From assembly GCA_029259945.1 (NCBI GenBank), contig JAJDEF010000020.1:1-64000 (forward strand): a stretch of DNA of 64,000 nucleotides. Reading direction: 5' to 3'. The position numbers and the translations under genes were made by a program. Position 1 is the stretch's first letter. Each line of letters opens with the position of its first letter. This document shows, piece after piece, positions 54,165-63,920 of the stretch. The notes below the pieces were generated by a model. That model ran no database searches and was not told the origin of the DNA. It worked only from the letters and a program-made list of their open reading frames with translations. Origin of the DNA: Planctomycetota bacterium (GTDB lineage Bacteria; Planctomycetota; Planctomycetia; Pirellulales; Lacipirellulaceae).

Positions 54165-54218
54165 TCTCAACATTTTACTCTACTCTTTTCTTTACTACTT
54201 ATAAAAAGGTTTGATCTC

Positions 54219-55166
54219 ATGAAATACAAACTCCAATCCATTCTGAACGTCACATTTGCCATCTGCTTTATTTACACGATCAGCTTGACGCAATCGGCCC
54301 ACGCTTATCTGGGCGGGTTTGAAAACGTCGACGGATATCGCCCCTTCCTCGATGACGTTGCCAATTACAATGCAGGGGCGCATGGTGTCAATGCAGGCGG
54401 CGGTGCGTATAGCACGATCACACCTAACAGCGGACAATGGGTCAAGCTGCAAGGGTCTCTTATCCCTGCCACAGGTACGACCGGCGCCGTCTCTTATGCC
54501 ACCGGCCACCAAAATGTCGACCGTCTTAATCCCAGCACTGCAGCTCAGGGTTTGGTAATCACCACCAACGCCGACGGCTGGACCGCTGGGCCTCAGGAAT
54601 ACTCTTACGCAGTCGACTCGTTCGATCTAGCAGGAGTCAACCCTTTGACAACAGGCGCGACGACAGTCGACATCTCCTTCTGGTCCTGTGCTCAAATCGT
54701 CGGCTCCAACGACCCCAACAGCGGACTCGGTGCGGGAACGATTGGCGACACGGTTTCGTTTTATGACAGTAGTGGCAATCTCGGTTTTAGCGTCGGTTAT
54801 CGTCAACCCGGCATCACCACTGATTTCGCAGCCACCAATGTTGGCTCCTGGGTACAATCGGCCGTCGCGGTGAATCCTAGCACCTATCACCGCTGGGATA
54901 TCTCACTCGACTTGCTCAACGACACCGTCTCGATCGACATTTTCGAGGGGACGACTCTGACGAACCTAGTTTCCGGCGCGCCACTCGTTAACAACATGGG
55001 CGACCTGTCCGAGTTGCGATTCGAAAGCACAGCGGGCGTCAATAACGCCAAAATTTGGTCCTTAGATGATTTCGGTTTCGACGTGCGACAAATTCCCGAG
55101 CCCTCGTCAGTCGTGCTGATGGTTGGTGCCGTTATATGCACTCTGGCACGTCGGCGTCGACGGTAG
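54219..55166 (+). CDS. PEP-CTERM protein 3 of the array
   Basis: A 315-residue exported protein with an AAAAAGG-type ribosome site and signal peptide MKYKLQSILNVTFAICFIYT (AHA cleavage). Its body (DGYRPFLDDVANYNAGAHGV, VDISFWSCAQIVG, GDTVSFYDSSGNLGFSVGY, YHRWDISLDLLNDTVSIDIF) reads like a concanavalin-type jelly roll. The C-terminus is QIPEPSSVVLMVGAVICTLA and RRRRR. It is probably displayed on the cell surface or in the matrix after exosortase processing. Confidence 0.85.
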   Translation: MKYKLQSILNVTFAICFIYTISLTQSAHAYLGGFENVDGYRPFLDDVANYNAGAHGVNAGGGAYSTITPNSGQWVKLQGSLIPATGTTGAVSYATGHQNVDRLNPSTAAQGLVITTNADGWTAGPQEYSYAVDSFDLAGVNPLTTGATTVDISFWSCAQIVGSNDPNSGLGAGTIGDTVSFYDSSGNLGFSVGYRQPGITTDFAATNVGSWVQSAVAVNPSTYHRWDISLDLLNDTVSIDIFEGTTLTNLVSGAPLVNNMGDLSELRFESTAGVNNAKIWSLDDFGFDVRQIPEPSSVVLMVGAVICTLARRRRR

Positions 55167-55228
55167 TACTACCCAAGGCTAGTCGTAATGCGGACTATTT
55201 TTAATACCCTATCAAAGGAAACCACACC

Positions 55229-55945
55229 ATGAACCATCCTCCCTACTTTTCGATGACATTGGACCGAATCGCCACTGGTTTAGCGTTCACTGCCATCTTG
55301 CTCATGCTAAGCACTTCTGTTCACGCTGGTGAAATCACCTCGTGGGCCTGGTCGCCTACCGGCATTGCATCGGTGGCACTCGACCCTGTTCCGGCCGTCA
55401 CTGCTCTCAATAATGACGACGTGCCAGGGGTCTCTTCAAACGGACTACTGGTAACCCAGAAGGCTTATTTCAGTATTGGTCCGGTCGACATCGAGTTTGT
55501 CGTCGAGCCTTCGAGCGGGGTCACCGAATACTCGATCTTCGAAGGCGTCGACAATGGTACCGGAATCCCCTGGAGTTCCTATCGCATCGAGCTTGGTTTT
55601 GGCGTCGGTGCAGGCTTTACACCTTCTCCGTCAGGCGACGGGCTCGATTTCGACTCCCCAGATTTCAATTCGCCTCCCGACTTTTCTGGCTCTGGATTTT
55701 TTACCACGGTGGCAGAAAGCGAAGATGTGCTGGTCGCTTCCGGAGGGATCTTCCCTCTCGGCGGCTTTCCGACTCCTCTGTATCGGTTCAACATCGACGT
55801 GCCCGACGGCATTACGAGCTTCACCATCCGACAGCAGCCGATAGGTATTCCTGAGCCAAGTACAGCTGTGCTGGCGGCCTTTGCTCTAGCAGGAATTGCT
55901 CTGCGACGTAAAACCGCGCCAATTCGTTCTGCTCTTTTAGATTGA
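55229..55945 (+). CDS. PEP-CTERM protein 4 of the array
   Basis: A 238-residue exported protein. The N-terminus (MNHPPYFSMTLDRIATGLAF then ILLMLSTSVHA) is a signal peptide; a second Met at residue 9 is an alternative start. AAAGGAAA precedes the first ATG. The sorting signal GIPEPSTAVLAAFALAGIAL is followed by RRKTAPIRSALLD. The mature part is Pro/Phe/Asp-rich (SGDGLDFDSPDFNSPPDFSG). The gene ends 12 bases before the convergent RND permease gene. Confidence 0.85.
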   Translation: MNHPPYFSMTLDRIATGLAFTAILLMLSTSVHAGEITSWAWSPTGIASVALDPVPAVTALNNDDVPGVSSNGLLVTQKAYFSIGPVDIEFVVEPSSGVTEYSIFEGVDNGTGIPWSSYRIELGFGVGAGFTPSPSGDGLDFDSPDFNSPPDFSGSGFFTTVAESEDVLVASGGIFPLGGFPTPLYRFNIDVPDGITSFTIRQQPIGIPEPSTAVLAAFALAGIALRRKTAPIRSALLD

Positions 55946-55957
55946 AGAGCTACTGTA

Positions 55958-58900
55958 TCACACACTTGTACGACGTCCCATTAACCGATTAACCACACTG
56001 CAGAGATTGTCCGTGGTTGTGTATGCAACGCTGTAGCAGACGGGGATCACGATCAGTGTGAGAACGGTTGCAGACGCCAAACCAAAAACCACGGCAGCGG
56101 TCAGCGGTTGCCAAAATTCGGCGCCACCAGAGATATTTAGCAACAATGGCAAGAGGCCGCCAATCGTGGTAACTGTCGTCAGCAAAACGGGACGAAGGCG
56201 ATTGATGCCTGCTTCCATAATCGAATCTCGCAACGGCAGGCCACGCTGCCGGGCTTTGTTGGTAAAGTCGACCATGACAATCGCATCGTTCACAACAATG
56301 CCTGTGAGACTGACTAACCCAATAAACGAAGCAAGGCTAAACGGAAAACCGCAGGCCCACATTCCGAGTACCACCCCAATAAAACTAAGCGGGACCGTCA
56401 GCATCACCATAAAACTCTGACGGAAGCTGTTAAATTGAGCCACGAGGATGCCGAAAATCATGACGACTCCCAGAACCATGCTGTAAAGCAGATACCGGAA
56501 GTTTTTGTCGCGTTCTTCATTTTCACCGGTAAACTGTGCCTTGATACCCTCAGACGGTGTCGTCGGCGTCCCGACAAACACCATCGGATTCCCCTTCGCT
56601 GGCCGAAAACCAAGGCCGGGCAAAACCTCGTCGCGAAGAACCACAAAGACATCGTCAGGCAAGGTCGGTTTTACTACATTGCACTTCGCCACGATGGCCC
56701 GATCTCTTTCATAACGATTGATGCTATAAAGCCCTACCCCTTTACGCAGGTCAGCCAGTTGTGAAATCGGCGCACGACGCCCATCGGGCGCAGTAATCAT
56801 CAGCCGCTTGAGGCTGGCCGCGTAACGCTGATACTCTGGGGCCAGTTGCAATCGCAGGGTCACATCTTCGTCGTCGAGCGTCAACTGAATTTGCGAATCT
56901 CCTGCAATCGCGACTTGAACAGCTTGAGCAATTTGAGATTCGGTCAGGCCATAAAGACCGACGACTTCAGGATAGGGTTCGACGATGAGTTCGGGGCTAT
57001 CGGGGCGATAGTCCGTGGAAACGTCAACCGTACCGCGCACTTTCGCTAGTTGGTCTGAAATAAACTGGCCCATCTCGCCGAGCGTCTCGATATTGTCTCC
57101 TGTCAGTCGGACAGCCACATCCGCGCCACCGGGCGGACCATCTTCGACCTCCTTGATTGTAAATTTCATTCCAGGCAACGGTTTGATATCTCGACGCAGT
57201 GCTGCAATGATTTCTTGCTCATGCACCGATCGATCTAGCGGCGAGAGCAACTCGACCATCACCTCACCAAATTCCGGCCCATTCGCCGGGTCGTTTTCGA
57301 TACGCATCGAAAGCCCTCCAGCAGACCCAATCGCCGTGACATAGTGCTGCAACACGCCGCGTTCTTCCCACTTTTTCAAGGGTTCCGTAATTACCTTCGA
57401 GGCGGCCAGGGTTTCTTCGATGCTGTACCCCAACGGAAGCTCATACTTGATACCAAACTGACCTCGGTCGCTTGGCGGAAAGAATTCGAAGCCCAGATGA
57501 CCAAATAGCTGCTGGGCGCCGACTAACGCTAAGCCACAAAGGACAAGAACGGTGTAACGATTGCTAAGAGCCATTTGCAACACGTTGGCATAAATTCTGG
57601 TCCCTAAGCCAAAGTTGGGGCGCACATGGCTGGCAACCTGGGGCTCGGCAGAGGGGCTTCTCTTGGAAACCGCTGCGAAGGCTTCGGTTCCATCTTTCTT
57701 TGGCTTCTGCTGCCGATACCAACGGGCAGCGATGGCCGGAATGATAAAATGATCCACAAGAACCGACCCCAAGAGGGCAACACTTACCACCTTGGGCATC
57801 ACACCCATAAAGTCGCCCATGATGCCTGGCACAAGAACCATTGGCAAAAAAGCCGCAACGGTCGTCAAGTCAGCGGTTAGCACAGGCAGTCCCACCTCTT
57901 CGATTCCAACCTTCGCGGCTGTCGTCGGGTCTTCTCCCCGTTCGATGTGGCGATGGATATTCTCGGCAACGATGATGGCACCATCTACCACCATGCCTAA
58001 CACAAGAATAAAACTAAACACCACCATGTTCGAAATCGGAATTTCTGCAAAATAGAGAAACACGAGCCCTACGGCTGAACTAAAGGGAATTGCAATCAGC
58101 ACCAGGATGGAAATGCGTAGTCCCATGGTCCATGCCAGGATGACGAGCACCAGCATCGCACCAAACAACGCACTAGCACCTAACACACGAAACATGAGCC
58201 AAATTTCTTGCGAAGTATCGCGCGTCGTTGTGAACCATATGTGCGGGTATTCGCTGCGTAGATCGTCGACCAGAGCGTTGACCGCTCGCGAAGCTCCTAG
58301 CGTGTTGATGTCTGATTCTTTGTTAACGATAATCGTAGCGCAGTCACGACCATCCAGTTGGGCTAGATTCAATACCCGTCGGTGAGAATCAATCACCTCG
58401 GCGATATCGCGAACACGAATGACCCGGCCATCCTCACTGCTAACAATGGCCTCGCGAATATCTTTGAGCTCGCGAAATTTCGATTCATTACGGACAGTAC
58501 GGTCTATTTTCGCTGCATCAAACGAGCCTGCAGGAATCTTGGCATGAAAATCATTGAGTGCTTGGCGAATTTGCCGAAGCGTCAGGCCATATTGGGCAAC
58601 GAGGTCAGGGTTCACGTTGACATGGATTTCACGCTCTTTACCCCCAAAAAGCTGCGTGTTCGCGATGCCTTCGACCGCGGCAATGCGCTCCTCGATCTCT
58701 TCAGCGATCTGCTTTAGTGCACGCTCATCAAACCCAGTAGGGCCAGCAAGCGTGACGAGCATCAACGGCGCATTCTCGAAATCAATCTTCGAGACTTGGG
58801 GCTGCACTTCACGACCGAGCGGCAGCTCGTTGCGTATACGATCAATCAAATCCTTCACTTCGCGCTTGGCGTCGTCAGGATCGACCCCATCAAGAAAAAT

Positions 58901-59239
58901 CACCTGGGTAATGCAAGCGCCTCGCATGCTTGTCGAGGCAATAAAATCGACGCTTTGCAGCTCAGTCAGCGCCTCCTCAACCTTACGAGCAATTTCATTT
59001 TCCGACTCCGTCGGCTGTGAGTCTGGATACGGAATCGCAACCAGCACGACCGCCTTGGTAAGAGCAGGCGTCCGCTGGACGGGGATGAAAATGGCTGAAT
59101 AGAGAGCCATCAGCGCAACCAAAATAGTTGCCGTGAGCACAATCCTAGGATGATCAATGGCTTTCGAACTGATCTGCATATTCTTAATGTGATAGAGGTG
59201 AGGTCGATAAAGCCAATAGGGCTCATTGACTAGCTTCAC
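55958..59239 (-). CDS. RND efflux permease, hydrophobic-compound type
   Basis: A 1093-residue pump. The GTG at 59239 overlaps the stop of the adaptor gene (GTGA), which favours coupling; an ATG at 59179 gives a more typical short N-terminus. Motifs: first helix [56 protein letters not shown], transmembrane-4 [33 protein letters not shown] and the second-half [20 protein letters not shown]. The acidic pattern differs from the two metal pumps in the window and is closer to AcrB/SwrC-like exporters, so the substrate may be lipids, drugs or other organics. Confidence 0.9.
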   Translation of the reverse strand: MKLVNEPYWLYRPHLYHIKNMQISSKAIDHPRIVLTATILVALMALYSAIFIPVQRTPALTKAVVLVAIPYPDSQPTESENEIARKVEEALTELQSVDFIASTSMRGACITQVIFLDGVDPDDAKREVKDLIDRIRNELPLGREVQPQVSKIDFENAPLMLVTLAGPTGFDERALKQIAEEIEERIAAVEGIANTQLFGGKEREIHVNVNPDLVAQYGLTLRQIRQALNDFHAKIPAGSFDAAKIDRTVRNESKFRELKDIREAIVSSEDGRVIRVRDIAEVIDSHRRVLNLAQLDGRDCATIIVNKESDINTLGASRAVNALVDDLRSEYPHIWFTTTRDTSQEIWLMFRVLGASALFGAMLVLVILAWTMGLRISILVLIAIPFSSAVGLVFLYFAEIPISNMVVFSFILVLGMVVDGAIIVAENIHRHIERGEDPTTAAKVGIEEVGLPVLTADLTTVAAFLPMVLVPGIMGDFMGVMPKVVSVALLGSVLVDHFIIPAIAARWYRQQKPKKDGTEAFAAVSKRSPSAEPQVASHVRPNFGLGTRIYANVLQMALSNRYTVLVLCGLALVGAQQLFGHLGFEFFPPSDRGQFGIKYELPLGYSIEETLAASKVITEPLKKWEERGVLQHYVTAIGSAGGLSMRIENDPANGPEFGEVMVELLSPLDRSVHEQEIIAALRRDIKPLPGMKFTIKEVEDGPPGGADVAVRLTGDNIETLGEMGQFISDQLAKVRGTVDVSTDYRPDSPELIVEPYPEVVGLYGLTESQIAQAVQVAIAGDSQIQLTLDDEDVTLRLQLAPEYQRYAASLKRLMITAPDGRRAPISQLADLRKGVGLYSINRYERDRAIVAKCNVVKPTLPDDVFVVLRDEVLPGLGFRPAKGNPMVFVGTPTTPSEGIKAQFTGENEERDKNFRYLLYSMVLGVVMIFGILVAQFNSFRQSFMVMLTVPLSFIGVVLGMWACGFPFSLASFIGLVSLTGIVVNDAIVMVDFTNKARQRGLPLRDSIMEAGINRLRPVLLTTVTTIGGLLPLLLNISGGAEFWQPLTAAVVFGLASATVLTLIVIPVCYSVAYTTTDNLCSVVNRLMGRRTSV

Positions 59240-60546
59240 TCAGTTCCCCGTACAACATTCATCCGTTCGCTCGCGATGGCCTCTCCAGGGGATAACTGAG
59301 GGAGATTAACAATGCGAACCAATTGGTCGTTTGCCAACCGGTATTGCCCACGGACAACCACCGAATCGAGTGAAATATCATCGGCAGGTAAAACGATGTG
59401 AGAACCCTGATCAATCCATTGGCTGAGGTCTACTCGATGCGCACGATAAATATTCGTCGGGCCTAGATTCCAGTAGAGCAACTCCATCTCGGCGGGCTGC
59501 TTGACCACGGTAAATAGATAGGCTCTGCGCTGCCGAAAAATCACCGACGATTCGGGCAATCGGTAGCCGGAAATAAGGGCGGTCACCACGTCGGCGGTAG
59601 CCACCATACCAGGACGCAGCAGTCCCTGGCGATTGGCTAGGCGTATTTCGACCGGAAACAAACCCGTGCGTGGATCGGAGACTTCAGGAATACGATAGAC
59701 CTCTCCTTCGAGGTCAGGCCAAAATTTGCCAAAGCGGTCGCGACCTTGCAAATGCACGTGGGCGCGAAACACATGGTCTTCCCGATCACTATCACCATCC
59801 ACAGCTGCTCGGTTAAGATCAAGAGAACGCTTGCGAGTTTCAAGCTCGCGTATCTGTGACTCGGGCACATCAACCACCAAAAGTACATCCTTATTCTCGA
59901 CAAGCTCAAACACCACCTGCTGCCCATTAACCGATTCACCCGGCTTAATGTGCCGTTTTGAGATCGTCGCATCCACAGGCGAAATAAGCGTCGCATCTTC
60001 TAAATTCTTGATCGCAATCTCGTGTTGAGCCCGAGCCATCGCCAAATCGGTGACACGCGTTTGCAACTCCGATTCGCTAACGGCAGAAAGATTGGTTGCG
60101 CGAACGCGCTCTGCACGATGGAGATCTGACTCAGCCTGTTCAACCCGAGCAGCCGCCTCATTTTTTTTGGCGAGAAACACTCGGTCGTCAAGCACCGCCA
60201 ATACCTGCCCGGCAACCACTTGATCACCGTCATCCAGCGGCTGACCAGATTGGTTGTTGCCGAGTTTTAGTATGCGACCTGATACCTCAAAGCCGACTTG
60301 ATAGGTTTCCCAAGCTTGAATCTTGCCAGCATAGGTCGAGGTAATCTCGCACATCTCCACCTCGAGAGGATGGATCTCCACAGGCGCTTTGGGCGATGCC
60401 ACTATCGATAGTGGACGAGCGTGCTGCTCGACGTGTTCTTGCTCTATTCCACTTTTAGCGCTTAATCTCCACATTACCCCAACGGCAAAAATCGTGACGC
60501 CTATCAGCATCAGATAATGGAGAATTTTTTCTGTAAACGCCTTCAT
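59236..60546 (-). CDS. RND efflux periplasmic adaptor (AcrA-like)
   Basis: A 436-residue adaptor from ATG at 60546 ([20 protein letters not shown], one membrane helix); upstream in-frame codons to 60651 encode an unlikely Pro-rich stretch. The barrel-sandwich and hairpin are typical: [40 protein letters not shown], coiled coil [39 protein letters not shown]-like segment, and [20 protein letters not shown]. It pairs with the permease encoded directly downstream. No outer-membrane partner gene is adjacent. Confidence 0.9.
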   Translation of the reverse strand: MKAFTEKILHYLMLIGVTIFAVGVMWRLSAKSGIEQEHVEQHARPLSIVASPKAPVEIHPLEVEMCEITSTYAGKIQAWETYQVGFEVSGRILKLGNNQSGQPLDDGDQVVAGQVLAVLDDRVFLAKKNEAAARVEQAESDLHRAERVRATNLSAVSESELQTRVTDLAMARAQHEIAIKNLEDATLISPVDATISKRHIKPGESVNGQQVVFELVENKDVLLVVDVPESQIRELETRKRSLDLNRAAVDGDSDREDHVFRAHVHLQGRDRFGKFWPDLEGEVYRIPEVSDPRTGLFPVEIRLANRQGLLRPGMVATADVVTALISGYRLPESSVIFRQRRAYLFTVVKQPAEMELLYWNLGPTNIYRAHRVDLSQWIDQGSHIVLPADDISLDSVVVRGQYRLANDQLVRIVNLPQLSPGEAIASERMNVVRGTE

Positions 60547-60704
60547 CTCTGGAATATCCAAATAATCTTGTGTGCGGTGTCTGCCCGCAGGTGGGGGCGG
60601 CAACTGAGGGCTATCGCCGGGCGGGCAAGGAGGGCGATGGAGTCGCTCCATACAACTCTATCATACTCAGGCAGGGCTGGTCGGATCAACAACGAGACGA
60701 AGCC

Positions 60705-61013
60705 CTACGTCGTAATATCCTCCAGTATTCGCTCGCTAGTTTGGCGGACAGAGGTCACCGACTTACCCGAGAGCAAGAACTTCTTATTTCGCGACGTTGT
60801 GCCGCTGATCAGCTCCACTGCCGTTTTGGAGAGACCAAAAGCATCGGCTAGCACTTGGGCAATCGCCTTGTTCGCCTTGCCCCTTTCAGGAGCCGTCGAA
60901 ATTGCGACTCGCAGCGCCCCATCGTATTCGCCCGTGATCCCTGTCCGACTTGCCCCCGGCTGAGCACGTATCCGAACCACGGTGCCATTCGAACTGCTTT
61001 GTAGTTGAATCAT
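60705..61013 (-). CDS. DUF167 (YggU) family protein
   Basis: A 102-residue protein matching the YggU/DUF167 fold: VVRIRAQPGASRTGITGEYD, ALRVAISTAPERGKANKAIA, LSKTAVELISGTTSRNKKFL. The function of the family is not known. Its start overlaps the stop of the YggS gene (ATGA), a pairing frequently seen for these two families. Confidence 0.9.
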   Translation of the reverse strand: MIQLQSSSNGTVVRIRAQPGASRTGITGEYDGALRVAISTAPERGKANKAIAQVLADAFGLSKTAVELISGTTSRNKKFLLSGKSVTSVRQTSERILEDITT

Positions 61014-61735
61014 TTCTCGATTCCATCAAACAGCAACGAGCCGATTCGTACAATCGTGGCCCCTTCGCGAATCGCCACTTCAAAATCGCGACTCATCCCC
61101 ATCGAAAGCTCCTCAAGCGAAATTTCAGACGAGCAGTCCTTCCCGACTTCATCTCGTAATAAACGCAGCTTTCTAAAGTTTTCAGCAGCCGTTCGTTCGC
61201 CACCTTGACGAGCAGCCATCGTCATGAGGCCGCAAATGGATACGTGATCATATCCTGGTGCAACCTCCAATAGTCGTTTCAGTTTATCTGCCGAGAGCCC
61301 GTGCTTTTCCTTCTCACCCGAACAATTCACTTCGAGCAACACACGGGCTTTGCGATCGATCTGTCTAGCATTTTCGTCGATCGTTTTTAGCAACCGCTCA
61401 CTATCGACGCTGTGAATCAATTGAACCAAGGGAAGCGTACGACGGACCTTGTTCCGTTGCAGATGGCCAATAAGATGCCATTGGGCGGTTGCTAACGAGG
61501 ATTCCCCGGCTTTGTCCCATAGCTGCTGAGGTCGGCTCTCGCCCAAATCCACGCACCCTGCGGCAAGTAGCGCAGCAGACTCAACCACCCCAACATATTT
61601 AGAAACGCCAACCAGTTGAACATCCTCAACACGGCGTGCCGCCGCTTCAGCGGCCCCGGCAATTCGCTGTTGCACCCGCGCAACATTGTCAGATATTTGC
61701 TGATCAAGATAAACCGGTCTTTCGTCAGGCAACAT
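61010..61735 (-). CDS. YggS-family pyridoxal 5'-phosphate homeostasis protein
   Basis: A 241-residue PLP-binding TIM-barrel protein from ATG at 61735 (MLPDERPVYLDQQISDNVAR); five extra codons are possible. The cofactor Lys is in VQLVGVSKYV. Further motifs: VDLGESRPQQLWDKA, WHLIGHLQRNKVRRTLPLVQ, IHSVDSERLLKTI, LLEVNCSGEKEKHGL, CGLMTMA and LSMGMSRDFEVAIREGATIV, RIGSLLF. It buffers intracellular PLP. The family is sure. Confidence 0.93.
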   Translation of the reverse strand: MLPDERPVYLDQQISDNVARVQQRIAGAAEAAARRVEDVQLVGVSKYVGVVESAALLAAGCVDLGESRPQQLWDKAGESSLATAQWHLIGHLQRNKVRRTLPLVQLIHSVDSERLLKTIDENARQIDRKARVLLEVNCSGEKEKHGLSADKLKRLLEVAPGYDHVSICGLMTMAARQGGERTAAENFRKLRLLRDEVGKDCSSEISLEELSMGMSRDFEVAIREGATIVRIGSLLFDGIEK

Positions 61736-61750
61736 AGTCTTCTCGGGCAA

Positions 61751-62106
61751 CGTATTGTCGCCTTAATTAAATCCATCGTAACCGAACACGATATGCCGCT
61801 AGGCGAATCCCTGTAAGAGTCTCTCGCAAAGGCGCTAAGACGCGAAAAAATGATGGGAATCTCACAGAGACGGAAGTGAAAAAGTGTGCGGGACTAACGA
61901 GAGCAGCAAATATCGAAATACGGTCCTGTTGGAAGCTCTGGTCGACTCTATGACTCTGCTGTCTCTGCGTCTCTGCGCGATACTTTTTTGTCTCCTTACG
62001 TTTTAGTCTGATGAAATATTACGTTACTCGAGATTTTTATCGCTTCTTTTTCTTTGCGCCTTCGCGCCTTTGCGAGAGGCCGATTCGCCTTTTCTCCTGC
62101 AAATGG
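61751..62106. repeat. Repeat-bearing intergenic gap (CGCAAAGGCGCTAAGACGCGAA family)
   Basis: About 356 bases without a gene. It has CTCTCGCAAAGGCGCTAAGA then CGCGAAAAA at 61818-61848, the inverse of 51485-51522. A shorter relative TGTCTCTGCGTCTCTGCGCG is near 61960, and CTTTGCGCCTTCGCGCCTTT near 62053. The elements are arranged in both orientations, as in other planctomycete intergenic regions. Confidence 0.75.
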
Positions 62107-63708
62107 TTACAACCCATCCAACAGGTGGTGCTGATAAATGGGCAAATGTCGGTAATAAACCTCCAGCATATACGTCGACAAGCACGTAACAAACAGCCGT
62201 CCACCCTCGGCACCCCATTCATCACCCCTAGGATCCCAACTGCCGCGTTCTTTTCCATCGCGAACTTGGTGCTGCGGAATCTCTTCACGCATCACACGGT
62301 TCCAAGCCCTCCAATGCTTACCTTCCATGTGATGGCAAACTTGAGTGGCGTAGTACCAATAATAGACATTGCGTTCACCCCCTTTCCAAGTCGGAGGATT
62401 CTCGAGCAGAATATCAACGCCTCGGTGGAGCCGACGATTAGAACGCGACCAACCCAGATACTGCCGACACAATAATCCCTCTGCCGTCATGGCCAATCTG
62501 GCAGATTGAGTTCCTTGATAAGCATATTGGCTACCGCCATCTCGCGCGACCGAGTCGATGTAACCACTGACTCGGTCGAAGGTCGGGCTGGGTACCTCTA
62601 AACCGGCCATCTTGGCGCTTTGCAGAGCCATCACAAACCAACCCGTCACCGAAAGATCGTTGCCCTGCCCAGGAAAATATCGCCAACCACCTTCGGGCGT
62701 CTGAATTTTGACACAATAGTCGATTGCCTGTTGCGCAGGCTCGTGATATTGCGATGCACCTGTCATTCCATACAACTCGCAGAGCGCGATCGTGCACATT
62801 GCTTGGGTGTAGAGTTGATCGTGGCTCCGACCCCCGTCGAAAAAGCGGCCATTCTCATCTTCTTTTTCCAGCAAACTTCTCCAACCTCGACGGACAACTT
62901 TGGTAAAGGGCTCTAGGTGGTCGCCCTGCGACGTATAACCCGCTCCCTGAAAAGCAAGGAGCGCCATGGCGGTCGCCGCTAGTTGATTTTCTCTGCGGGC
63001 ACCATCTGAATATTTGCCGCTCAAACTCCATAAACCGTGACGCTCTTGGTTGCGCGCCAGCCACTTGAGTGCTTCGAGCACTGCCTGCTGGGTAGCCCCG
63101 GTGCCGCCGTAAGCGCTTAATAGCGCATGCTGCATACCCTTCTCACGGCCAGAAAGTGCCTGGCGAATCGTCGCGATTGGCTCGACCACCGGTTGGCTTA
63201 CGATCGGCGATTTAATCACCGTGGGTGGGGTTACCAGCGTTTCCTCAAACTGAGGAACTTCTTGCGCCGTCATGGCGGTTTCAATATCTTGCGAAGCAAA
63301 ATCTAACGGCAGATCAAGATCGTTTCCCGAAAAATCCTCTCCCAAATCATCGTGATAATCAAACTGCAACAAAATTTCTTCGGCCCGCTCTGGCACGACA
63401 AACAATAATCCAAGAACGATGACCGCAATCATGTGCAGCACTGCACTTAGCAACCAAGGGGGCGCTTCAATCACCATGTCGCTTAACGAAACGAGCGGCG
63501 GAAGCCCATCTCGATCGTTGACTCGATCAGCCAAACCCATATCGTCCGGGCCCAATCCCAAGCCCACATCGCTAGGTGTAGTGTTAGAAGCAGTCCGCGG
63601 CATGACCGGCAGGGGCGGAGGATTAGCGCCCACCGGCAGCGCGTCTGTCGAATCGCGCGCAGCCGAAAGTCCGTCGCCAGCCGAAAAGCCAGGCTCGGTG
63701 CTAGACAT
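62107..63708 (-). CDS. Membrane-anchored protein with terpene-cyclase/prenyltransferase (alpha6) repeats
   Basis: A 533-residue protein from ATG at 63708 (MSSTEPGFSAGDGLSAARDS); a frame from 63780 adds 24 residues with no support. A Pro-rich cytoplasmic start is followed by one membrane helix (about residues 80-101, WLLSAVLHMIAVIVLGLLFV). From about residue 200 to the end the protein shows alpha/alpha-toroid repeats: QQAVLEALKWLARNQERHGL, AATAMALLAFQGAGYT, QLYTQAMCTIALCELYGMTG, QQAIDYCVKIQTPEGGWRYF and SVTGWFVMALQSAKMAGL. The DxDD cyclase motif of squalene-hopene cyclase was not seen, so enzymatic activity is doubtful. Such proteins are common and uncharacterised in planctomycetes. Confidence 0.78.
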   Translation of the reverse strand: MSSTEPGFSAGDGLSAARDSTDALPVGANPPPLPVMPRTASNTTPSDVGLGLGPDDMGLADRVNDRDGLPPLVSLSDMVIEAPPWLLSAVLHMIAVIVLGLLFVVPERAEEILLQFDYHDDLGEDFSGNDLDLPLDFASQDIETAMTAQEVPQFEETLVTPPTVIKSPIVSQPVVEPIATIRQALSGREKGMQHALLSAYGGTGATQQAVLEALKWLARNQERHGLWSLSGKYSDGARRENQLAATAMALLAFQGAGYTSQGDHLEPFTKVVRRGWRSLLEKEDENGRFFDGGRSHDQLYTQAMCTIALCELYGMTGASQYHEPAQQAIDYCVKIQTPEGGWRYFPGQGNDLSVTGWFVMALQSAKMAGLEVPSPTFDRVSGYIDSVARDGGSQYAYQGTQSARLAMTAEGLLCRQYLGWSRSNRRLHRGVDILLENPPTWKGGERNVYYWYYATQVCHHMEGKHWRAWNRVMREEIPQHQVRDGKERGSWDPRGDEWGAEGGRLFVTCLSTYMLEVYYRHLPIYQHHLLDGL

Positions 63709-63920
63709 GCTGATTTCTCCGTTCCGTGCAAACGCAATGGGCAGCTGCCACACCGCATCCTCAGTTCCATACGTTTGCAATCTCGCAGACGAGAACCGAA
63801 TTGCCCCGTCTGCCTCATCTCAAGTATATCTGTGGCCCAAGATACCGGCAAGAAACATAACAGGAGCTCTGTAGCTGTATCGGCGAAAAAAGAGGCTCCG
63901 AATGGTCCTATTGCAGACCC

